Positions 1-4,651 of a stretch of 5,017 bases of DNA are shown in pieces. Location: contig CAIZKA010000548.1 of assembly GCA_903933395.1 (NCBI GenBank), positions 1-5,017 on the forward strand, given 5' to 3'. The notes beneath the pieces were generated by a model. The model saw nothing but the letters and a program-made list of their open reading frames with translations, ran no database searches and had not been told where the DNA came from. The DNA comes from an uncultured beta proteobacterium (GTDB lineage: Bacteria > Pseudomonadota > Gammaproteobacteria > Burkholderiales > Rhodocyclaceae). Made by a program: the position numbers and the translations under genes. Position 1 is the first letter of the stretch, and each line of letters starts with the position of its first letter.

Positions 1-644
1 AGGGCTGGTCTGCGCCTGAGGCCGACGCGCTGGCGCAGGCCGGCCGCAGCGTCGTCGCCGTGGTGGCCGACGACATCCTGGTCGGATTCATCGGCATCGC
101 CGATCCTCTGCGTGCTACGTCGCGCGCGGCGGTGGAGCGCCTGAACCGCCTCGGCGTCGAGGTCGTCATGCTCACCGGCGACAACGCCGGCACGGCCAGG
201 GCCGTTGCGCAGGAGGCCGGCATCGTGCACTTCGAAGCCGAGGTCTTGCCCGGCGACAAGGCGGCGGCGGTAAACAAGTTCAAGGCGCAAGGCCGCCTGG
301 TCGGCATGGCCGGCGACGGCATCAACGACGCGCCGGCGCTCGCCGCGGCCGATGTCAGCTTTGCCATGGCGGCAGGTTCCGACGTGGCGATGCAGGCGGC
401 GGACATCACCTTGATGCGCGACGACCTCGGCAGTGTGGCCGACGCGATTTCGCTGTCGCGGGCGACTCTGGCCAAGATCCGGCAGAATCTCTTCTTCGCC
501 TTCATCTACAACGTGCTCGGCATTCCGCTCGCGGCGCTGGGCATGCTCAACCCGGTCATCGCCGGCGCGGCGATGGCGATGAGTTCGGTGTCGGTGGTGA
601 GCAATTCGCTGCTGTTGCGCAGGTGGCAGGCAAACAAGGACTGA
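1..644 (+). CDS. copA: Copper-translocating P-type ATPase (P1B), C-terminal part
   Basis: This is the C-terminal ~213 residues of a heavy-metal P-type ATPase; the first full codon is at base 3 and the gene begins outside the window. The protein pumps Cu(I) out across the inner membrane using ATP. Visible motifs are the P-domain TGDN (bases 174-185), the PGDK segment carrying the conserved lysine, and GDGINDAP (from 312), which are the hinge and Mg-binding parts of the HAD fold. Two membrane helices close the protein. The first carries YN (IYNVLGIP) and the second MSS (AMSSVSVVSN), the P1B-1 residues that bind Cu(I)/Ag(I) in the last helices. The DKTGT phosphorylation site and the N-terminal metal-binding domains would lie upstream of the window. 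The copZ gene follows after one base, which supports copper as substrate. Silver export is an alternative that cannot be excluded. Confidence 0.95.
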   Translation, partial: GWSAPEADALAQAGRSVVAVVADDILVGFIGIADPLRATSRAAVERLNRLGVEVVMLTGDNAGTARAVAQEAGIVHFEAEVLPGDKAAAVNKFKAQGRLVGMAGDGINDAPALAAADVSFAMAAGSDVAMQAADITLMRDDLGSVADAISLSRATLAKIRQNLFFAFIYNVLGIPLAALGMLNPVIAGAAMAMSSVSVVSNSLLLRRWQANKD

Positions 645-645
645 T

Positions 646-852
646 ATGGAAACGACGACAATCAAGGTGGACGGCATGTCCTGCGGCGGCTGCGTGAAGA
701 GCGTGACTGGCGTTTTGACCGCACTCGAGGGCGTGGCCAAGGCGGAAGTTTCTCTGGAGCAGAAGCAGGCGGTGGTGGAGTTCGACGCGGCGAAGGTCAC
801 GCTCGATCAGCTCAAGGCCGTGATCGAAGACGCCGGCTTTGAGGCCGCCTGA
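646..852 (+). CDS. copZ: CopZ-like copper chaperone, heavy-metal-associated (HMA) domain protein
   Basis: This 68-residue protein is a single ferredoxin-like HMA domain. The metal-binding motif GMSCGGC lies near the N-terminus, with C13 and C16 as the expected Cu(I) ligands. The rest fits the family's beta-alpha-beta-beta-alpha-beta order and ends in the usual EDAGFEA segment. It is expected to carry Cu(I) in the cytoplasm and hand it to the adjacent CopA pump. The ATG lies one base after the copA stop, and an AAGGA ribosome binding site (636-640) sits inside the end of copA, so the two genes are almost certainly co-transcribed and probably translationally coupled. The length is typical of free-standing chaperones. 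A mercury-binding MerP is less likely because there is no signal peptide and the neighbour is a copper ATPase. Confidence 0.92.
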   Translation: METTTIKVDGMSCGGCVKSVTGVLTALEGVAKAEVSLEQKQAVVEFDAAKVTLDQLKAVIEDAGFEAA

Positions 853-885
853 CCCTGCTACATAGAGGTAATTTCTGAAGGTCGG

Positions 886-919
886 CGCTGGCGGTACGGC
901 AATTGCCGCACCGCCAGCG
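886..919. terminator. Palindrome between convergent copZ and dps, probable bidirectional terminator
   Basis: Two 15-base arms (886-900 and 905-919) pair at 14 of 15 positions around a central AATT, giving a very stable GC-rich hairpin. It lies 33 bases after the copZ stop and 7 bases before the dps stop in the convergent arrangement. Neither side has a clear T-tract, so it is not a textbook intrinsic terminator. Its position is the main argument for a termination or 3'-end protection role. Confidence 0.55.
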
Positions 920-926
920 GCCCGCG

Positions 927-1415
927 TCACTCTTCCAGCAGACTGCGCAACATCCAGGCCGTCTTCTCGTGGACTTCAATGCGTTGCGTCAGCAGGTCGG
1001 CGCTGGGCTGGTCCTTGGCTTTTTCGACCAGCGGGAACAGCTTGCGCGCCGTGCGGGCCGTGGCTTCCTGCGCGGCGACGAGGTTGCGCACCATGTCCAG
1101 GGCTTTCGGCTGGCCGTCGACCTCCTTGATGCTCGCCAGCTTGACGAACTCCTTGTAGGTGCCGGGGGCGGGATGGCCCAGCGCGCGGATGCGTTCGGCG
1201 ATCAGGTCGAGCGCGTTCCACTGCTCGGTGTATTGGCCCATGAACATCAGGTGCAGGGTGTTGAACATCGGGCCGGTGACGTTCCAGTGGAAGTTGTGCG
1301 TCATCAGGTAGAGCGTGTAGCTGTCGGCGAGCAGGCCGGCGAGGCCCCGGGCGATGGCGGCGCGGTCCTTGTCGCTGATGCCGATATCGGGCTTGGCGGC
1401 GGCTTTCTTTTTCAT
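927..1415 (-). CDS. dps: Dps-family ferritin-like protein (starvation / peroxide protection)
   Basis: This 162-residue protein is of the usual Dps length and has the four-helix ferritin-like fold signature. The segment THNFHWNVTGP (residues 39-49) and the helix ending in DLIAERIRALG (residues 70-80) are hallmarks. Family members form 12-subunit shells that oxidise Fe(II) with H2O2 and store it; some also bind DNA. Comparison with E. coli Dps places ferroxidase ligands at H43, H55, D70 and E74, but the acidic residue expected next to H55 (E. coli D67) is M59 here. A short lysine-rich N-terminus (MKKKAAAK) could contact DNA. The start is fixed by AAGGAG at 1423-1428, seven bases from the ATG. 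The gene begins 25 bases after ahpF on the same strand, so it is probably the last gene of an ahpC-ahpF-dps unit. Confidence 0.93.
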   Translation of the reverse strand: MKKKAAAKPDIGISDKDRAAIARGLAGLLADSYTLYLMTHNFHWNVTGPMFNTLHLMFMGQYTEQWNALDLIAERIRALGHPAPGTYKEFVKLASIKEVDGQPKALDMVRNLVAAQEATARTARKLFPLVEKAKDQPSADLLTQRIEVHEKTAWMLRSLLEE

Positions 1416-1440
1416 GGTCGATCTCCTTCGTGGTTGATGT

Positions 1441-3021
1441 TCAGACGGTGGCGGGTTCGGCCGCGGCGACCGGCGCCGGGCTGCGGATCAGGTGATCGAA
1501 GGCCGAGAGGCTGGCCTTGGCGCCTTCACCCATGGCGATGATGATCTGCTTGTAAGGCGTGGTCGTCGCATCGCCGGCGGCGAAGACGCCGGGCAGCGAG
1601 GTCTGGCCGCGTGCATCGACTTCGATCTCGCCGCGCGGCGAGAGTTTCAGCGTGCCCTTGAGCCAGTCGGTGTTGGGCAGCAGGCCGATCTGGACGAAGA
1701 TGCCTTCGAGCTCGACGCGCTTCGTCTGCCCGCCGATGCGGTCCTGATACACGATGCCGTTGACCTTTTCGCCGTCGCCGGTGACCTCGGTGGTCAGTGC
1801 GCTGGTGATGACGGTGACGTTGGGCAGGCTGCCGAGCTTGGCCTGCAATACCGCGTCGGCCCTGAGCTTGCTGTCGAACTCGAGCAATGTGACATGGCTG
1901 ACGATGCCGGCCAGGTCGATCGCGGCTTCGACACCCGAGTTGCCGCCGCCTATCACGGCCACGCGCTTGCCCTTGAACAAGGGGCCGTCGCAGTGCGGGC
2001 AGAAGCACACGCCCTTGCCCTTGTAGTCCTTCTCGCCGGGCACGTTCATCTCGCGCCAGCGCGCGCCGGTGGCGAGGATCAGGCTCTTGGCCTTGAGGGT
2101 CGCGCCATTGGCGAGCCGGACCTGATGCATGCCGTCGCCGGGGATCAGGGCGGCCGCACGCTGCAGGTTCATGATGTCGACTTCGTATTCCTTTACGTGT
2201 TGTTCCAGTGCCATGGCGAGCTTGGGGCCCTCGGTGCGCTGTACCGAGATGAAGTTCTCGATGCCGAGGGTGTCAAGCACCTGGCCGCCGAAGCGCTCGG
2301 CCACCACGCCGGTGCGGATGCCCTTGCGCGCGGCGTAGATCGCCGCCGCCGCGCCGGCCGGGCCTCCGCCGACGACGAGAACGTCGTAAGCGTCTTTCGC
2401 GTCGAGCTCTTGGGCGTCGCGCGTCGCGGCGCCGGTGTCGACTTTGGCGAGGATTTCCTCGATGGTCATGCGGCCCTGGCCGAAGGCTTCGCCGTTTCGC
2501 ATCACGGTCGGCACGGCCATGATCTTGCGTGCACTCACTTCGTCCTGATACAAGGCGCCGTCGATCATCACGCTCTCGATGCCGGGGTTGAGCACGGCCA
2601 TCAGGTTGAGCGCCTGCACCACGTCCGGGCAGTTGTGGCAGGACAGCGATATATAGGTTTCGAAGCGCATCATGCCCTTTAAGCCCTTGATCTGCTCGAT
2701 CACCGCGGCGTCGACCTTGGGCGGGTGGCCGCCGGACTGCAGCAGGGCCAGCACCAGCGAGGTGAATTCGTGGCCCATGGGGATGCCGGCGAAGCGGATG
2801 CGGGCGGGTTCACCGGCGCGACCGACGGAGAAGGACGGCCGGCGCGCGTCCGTGCCATCTTCGCGTACGCTCACCTTGTGCGAGAGGGCGGCGATGTCGG
2901 CCAGCAGTTCGCGCATCTGGCGCGCGGCGTCGCTGTCGTCGAGCGAGGCGACGAGTTCGATGGGGGACTGGAGCTTTTCGAGGTAGGCGGAAAGCTGGAT
3001 CTTGATGGCAGTGTCGAGCAT
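1441..3021 (-). CDS. ahpF: Alkyl hydroperoxide reductase subunit F (NAD(P)H:peroxiredoxin reductase)
   Basis: AhpF is a cytoplasmic flavoprotein that passes electrons from NADH through FAD and two dithiol centres to AhpC. The protein is 526 residues, close to the 521 of E. coli. The N-terminal tandem thioredoxin-fold domain (about 1-200) carries the CHNC redox centre at C128/C131. The FAD-binding motif GGGPAG follows at 218-223. The thioredoxin-reductase-like centre CPHC is at C341/C344, and the second dinucleotide motif GGGNSG is at 358-363. The C-terminal FAD-contact segment GVFAAGD lies at 478-484. An additional cysteine, C339, sits two residues before the CPHC centre. AAGGAG at 3028-3033 lies six bases before the ATG and supports this start. 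I see no convincing separate promoter, so transcription probably comes from ahpC; dps follows after 25 bases. Confidence 0.97.
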   Translation of the reverse strand: MLDTAIKIQLSAYLEKLQSPIELVASLDDSDAARQMRELLADIAALSHKVSVREDGTDARRPSFSVGRAGEPARIRFAGIPMGHEFTSLVLALLQSGGHPPKVDAAVIEQIKGLKGMMRFETYISLSCHNCPDVVQALNLMAVLNPGIESVMIDGALYQDEVSARKIMAVPTVMRNGEAFGQGRMTIEEILAKVDTGAATRDAQELDAKDAYDVLVVGGGPAGAAAAIYAARKGIRTGVVAERFGGQVLDTLGIENFISVQRTEGPKLAMALEQHVKEYEVDIMNLQRAAALIPGDGMHQVRLANGATLKAKSLILATGARWREMNVPGEKDYKGKGVCFCPHCDGPLFKGKRVAVIGGGNSGVEAAIDLAGIVSHVTLLEFDSKLRADAVLQAKLGSLPNVTVITSALTTEVTGDGEKVNGIVYQDRIGGQTKRVELEGIFVQIGLLPNTDWLKGTLKLSPRGEIEVDARGQTSLPGVFAAGDATTTPYKQIIIAMGEGAKASLSAFDHLIRSPAPVAAAEPATV

Positions 3022-3059
3022 GATTTTCTCCTTGGTCGGGATTGCACCAACTCACGTTT

Positions 3060-3126
3060 CGTCATTCCGGGCTTGACCCGGAATCCAGTGGAGTACTTCT
3101 GGATTCCGGCTTTCGCCGGAATGACG
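3060..3126. repeat. REP-like double-hairpin repeat in the ahpC-ahpF gap
   Basis: An 11-bp outer inverted repeat (3060-3070 with 3116-3126) encloses an 11-bp inner one (3078-3088 with 3099-3109), so the whole 67-bp element is a large imperfect palindrome. It can also fold as two separate hairpins: 3064-3071 with 3077-3084 (loop CTTGA), and 3103-3110 with 3115-3122 (loop TTTC). The GTCATTCCGG / GGAATCCAG style matches dispersed intergenic palindromes seen in many proteobacterial genomes. It lies inside a putative operon, where such repeats often shape mRNA decay or partial termination. That role is inferred here. No open reading frame or transposase goes with it. Confidence 0.85.
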
Positions 3127-3163
3127 GGACTCGTGGTTCAGCGTGTTGCGGCGTGACCGGCTG

Positions 3164-3733
3164 TCAGATTTTTCCGACCAGGTCGAGCGATGGTGCCAGG
3201 GTGGCCTCGCCTTCCTTCCACTTGGCGGGACAGACTTCCCCCGGGTGGCTGGCGACATACTGGGCGGCCTGCACCTTGCGCAGCAGTTCGGTGGCGTCAC
3301 GGCCGATGCCGCCGGCGTTGATCTCGATGATCTGGATCCTGCCCTGCGGGTCGATTACGAAGGTACCGCGCTCTGCAAGTCCTTCCTCCTCGATCATCAC
3401 GCCGAAGTTGCGGGTGACGGCGCCGGTCGGGTCGCCGATCATCGGGTACCTGATCTTGCCGATGGTTTCCGACGAGTCGTGCCAGGCCTTGTGCGTGAAG
3501 TGGGTGTCGGTCGAGACGGCATAGATTTCGACGCCGAGCGACTTGAAGGTGGCGTAGTGGTCGGCCAGGTCGCCCAGTTCGGTCGGACAGACGAAGGTGA
3601 AGTCGGCCGGGTAGAAGAACACGACCGACCACTTGCCCTTGAGGTCGTCGCTGCTGACGGGGACGAACTTGCCGTTGTGGAAGGCGGTGGCCTTGAAGGG
3701 CTGGATTTCGGTGTTGATCAGGCTGGCGTTCAT
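3164..3733 (-). CDS. ahpC: Peroxiredoxin, alkyl hydroperoxide reductase subunit C
   Basis: AhpC is a typical 2-Cys peroxiredoxin that reduces H2O2, organic peroxides and peroxynitrite in the cytoplasm and is recharged by AhpF. At 189 residues it matches the E. coli-type enzyme (187). The active-site motif PADFTFVCPTE holds the peroxidatic C49 with P42 and T46 of the PxxxTxxC signature; R122 is the likely catalytic arginine. The resolving cysteine is C168 in EVCPAKW, and the C-terminal tail required in the sensitive, overoxidation-prone class is present. AAGGAG (3741-3746) lies seven bases before the ATG and fixes the start. It is the first gene of the peroxide cluster; ahpF follows after a 142-base gap that contains a REP-like repeat. 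The upstream region has a promoter and an OxyR-like site, which fits peroxide induction. Confidence 0.98.
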   Translation of the reverse strand: MNASLINTEIQPFKATAFHNGKFVPVSSDDLKGKWSVVFFYPADFTFVCPTELGDLADHYATFKSLGVEIYAVSTDTHFTHKAWHDSSETIGKIRYPMIGDPTGAVTRNFGVMIEEEGLAERGTFVIDPQGRIQIIEINAGGIGRDATELLRKVQAAQYVASHPGEVCPAKWKEGEATLAPSLDLVGKI

Positions 3734-3778
3734 GGTGTGGCTCCTTGGTGGGTTGATTGATGTGCTGCGATGGAGTGA

Positions 3779-3807
3779 ATCTTAGGCAGTGGCCGACAAT
3801 TGATCAA
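3779..3807 (-). promoter_or_regulatory. Predicted sigma-70 promoter of ahpC
   Basis: On the - strand, a -35 box TTGATC (3802-3807) and a -10 box TAAGAT (3779-3784) are separated by exactly 17 bases. Each box matches 4 of 6 consensus positions. Transcription would start near 3772, giving a leader of about 39 bases before ahpC. The weak boxes fit a promoter that needs an activator. Confidence 0.6.
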
Positions 3808-3810
3808 TTG
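3797..3810. promoter_or_regulatory. 14-bp perfect palindrome over the ahpC -35 box
   Basis: CAATTGATCAATTG is identical to its own reverse complement and covers the predicted -35 box of ahpC. A perfect palindrome placed there could be an operator for a dimeric regulator. It is AT-rich in a GC-rich genome, so part of the signal may only reflect promoter composition. No regulator can be named from the sequence. Confidence 0.4.
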
Positions 3811-3844
3811 AATTATGATTATCGATGCAATAGTCGGTGACTAT
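3808..3844 (-). promoter_or_regulatory. OxyR-like binding site upstream of ahpC
   Basis: The OxyR consensus is four tetranucleotides, ATAG-N7-CTAT-N7-ATAG-N7-CTAT. Reading the - strand from 3844, the site shows ATAG, CTAT, ATAA and TCAA with exact N7 spacing, matching 12 of 16 positions. The distal half (3830-3844) is perfect and the half next to the -35 box is degenerate. This is the usual LysR-family layout of a strong recognition half-site and a weak activation half-site. OxyR is the classical activator of ahpC. An oxyR gene is not in this window. Confidence 0.6.
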
Positions 3845-3911
3845 CTGTGCCGATAGACCGCCTCCGGCCGAAACCTCGCTCCGCGTCAGGGAGTCGAAAT
3901 CTTCATGAGGC

Positions 3912-3917
3912 TATAAT
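3912..3917 (+). promoter_or_regulatory. -10 box of the ppa promoter
   Basis: A perfect TATAAT lies 28 bases before the ppa GTG. Transcription would start near 3924, leaving a leader of about 22 bases that contains the ribosome binding site. No good -35 hexamer is present at 16-18 bases upstream and there is no TG extension, so the -35 contact is weak or another element helps. Confidence 0.6.
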
Positions 3918-3933
3918 TCGCGCTTTAGATAAA

Positions 3934-3939
3934 AAGGAG
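3934..3939 (+). promoter_or_regulatory. Ribosome binding site that fixes the ppa GTG start
   Basis: AAGGAG lies six bases before GTG at 3946. It decides the start, since the reading frame stays open upstream as far as 3847 without another such site, and it lies downstream of the predicted promoter. Confidence 0.85.
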
Positions 3940-3945
3940 TTCGCT

Positions 3946-4494
3946 GTGGGCCTCGATCGCGTTCCCTCCGGCAAGGATCTGCCGAATGACTTCAATGTGG
4001 TGATCGAGATTTCGATGCACTCGGAACCGATCAAGTACGAGGTGGACAAGGAGTCCGGCGCCATCTTCGTCGATCGCTTCATGTCGACGGCCATGCACTA
4101 TCCCTGCAACTACGGCTACATCCCGCACACCATTTCCGGCGACGGCGACCCGGTGGATGTGCTGGTGATGTCGCAGTTTGCGCTGCCGCCCGGCGTGGTG
4201 GTGCGCTGCCGCCCGATCGGCATGCTGAAGATGACGGACGAAGCCGGCGAGGATGCCAAGCTGCTGGCCGTGCCGGTGGACAAGCTGACGCCGATGTACC
4301 ACGATGTGGCCGGTCCGCGCGACCTGCCGCAGCTCGTGCTCGACCAGATTTCGCACTTCTTTGCCCACTACAAGGATCTTGAACCCGGCAAGTTCGTCAA
4401 GATCAACGGCTGGGTCGGCATCGAGGAGGCCAAGAAGGAAGTCATGGATGGCGTCGCCGCGTTCAAGGCGGCCAAGGAAAAGCCGGCCTACTGA
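3946..4494 (+). CDS. ppa: Inorganic pyrophosphatase, family I, GTG start
   Basis: This cytoplasmic Mg-dependent enzyme hydrolyses pyrophosphate to two phosphates and so pulls forward nucleic acid, protein and cofactor synthesis. The protein is 182 residues from the GTG, close to E. coli Ppa (176). The family signature DGDPVD gives D66, D68 and D71 as metal ligands. Other active-site residues seen are E21, K30, E32, R44, Y56, D98 and D103 with K105 (in KMTDEAGEDAK), and Y142/K143. The segment FVDRFMSTAM is also strongly conserved. The frame is open further upstream to 3847, but those codons precede the -10 box and have no homology to the family, so GTG at 3946 is preferred. The gene is divergent from ahpC, has its own promoter and ends at a strong terminator, so it is probably monocistronic. 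Confidence 0.97.
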   Translation: MGLDRVPSGKDLPNDFNVVIEISMHSEPIKYEVDKESGAIFVDRFMSTAMHYPCNYGYIPHTISGDGDPVDVLVMSQFALPPGVVVRCRPIGMLKMTDEAGEDAKLLAVPVDKLTPMYHDVAGPRDLPQLVLDQISHFFAHYKDLEPGKFVKINGWVGIEEAKKEVMDGVAAFKAAKEKPAY

Positions 4495-4515
4495 TCCCTC
4501 TTCGGACGATGCAAC

Positions 4516-4540
4516 AGCCCGCCGCGAGGCGGGCTTTTTT
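4516..4540 (+). terminator. Intrinsic terminator of ppa
   Basis: An 8-bp perfect stem (4516-4523 with 4528-4535) closes a GCGA loop and is followed directly by a run of Ts to 4540. It begins 22 bases after the ppa stop. The GC-rich stem with a T-tract is a standard rho-independent terminator. Confidence 0.93.
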
Positions 4541-4542
4541 AT

Positions 4543-4626
4543 GTCCGCGCCGGAGGCGCGGACGGTACCCCTTTTCGGGGTTTGTCCAGCGCCGGCGGCG
4601 CGGACCGCTTCCCCGCGGCGGGATTC
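4543..4626. repeat. Two-unit tandem repeat with nested hairpins between ppa and nadE
   Basis: Unit 1 (4543-4583, 41 bases) and unit 2 (4584-4626, 43 bases) share the same layout: GTCC, a GCGCC / GGCGC hairpin ending in GCGGAC, then a CCCC / GGG hairpin and a T-rich end. A partial third start, GTCC, stands at 4627-4630. The first hairpin of unit 1 has a perfect 9-bp stem (4543-4551 with 4555-4563). In unit 2 the left arm has one inserted A. The right arm GGCGCGGAC is identical in both (4555-4563 and 4597-4605). There is no coding signal here. It could be a dispersed intergenic palindromic repeat or a locally duplicated hairpin. Confidence 0.7.
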
Positions 4627-4639
4627 GTCCTGCATCCGC

Positions 4640-4645
4640 TATAGT
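4640..4645 (+). promoter_or_regulatory. -10-like box directly before nadE
   Basis: TATAGT matches the -10 consensus at 5 of 6 positions and ends six bases before the nadE ATG. With the usual spacing, transcription would start at or next to the A of the ATG, giving a leaderless mRNA. No good -35 box is visible 16-18 bases upstream. Confidence 0.5.
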
Positions 4646-4651
4646 TAGCCC

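Noticed and set aside
556..930. A 124-codon open frame on the - strand opposite copZ and the end of copA
   Set aside because: It lies antisense to copZ and through the intergenic palindrome, with no recognisable domain.
903..1541. A 212-codon open frame on the + strand opposite dps
   Set aside because: It covers the dps gene antisense, overlaps the end of ahpF, and has no recognisable domain or ribosome binding site.
1492..2682. A 396-codon open frame on the + strand opposite ahpF
   Set aside because: It is the antisense shadow of a well-supported ahpF; its translation is rich in Ala, Gly, His and Asp with no family motif, as expected from complementing GC-rich codons.
3143..3760. A 205-codon open frame on the + strand opposite ahpC
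   Set aside because: It mirrors ahpC and has only low-complexity composition; ahpC on the other strand is certain.
3847..3945. An N-terminal extension of ppa by 33 codons
   Set aside because: The frame is open but the region holds the TATAAT box and the ribosome binding site of the GTG start, and the extension resembles nothing in the pyrophosphatase family.
4543..4630. Possible CRISPR-like array
   Set aside because: There are only two adjacent units with internal hairpins, no unique spacers between identical repeats and no cas gene, so it is a tandem palindromic repeat.
3925..4635. A 236-codon open frame on the - strand opposite ppa
   Set aside because: It is antisense to ppa, runs through the terminator and the tandem repeat, and shows no protein family features.
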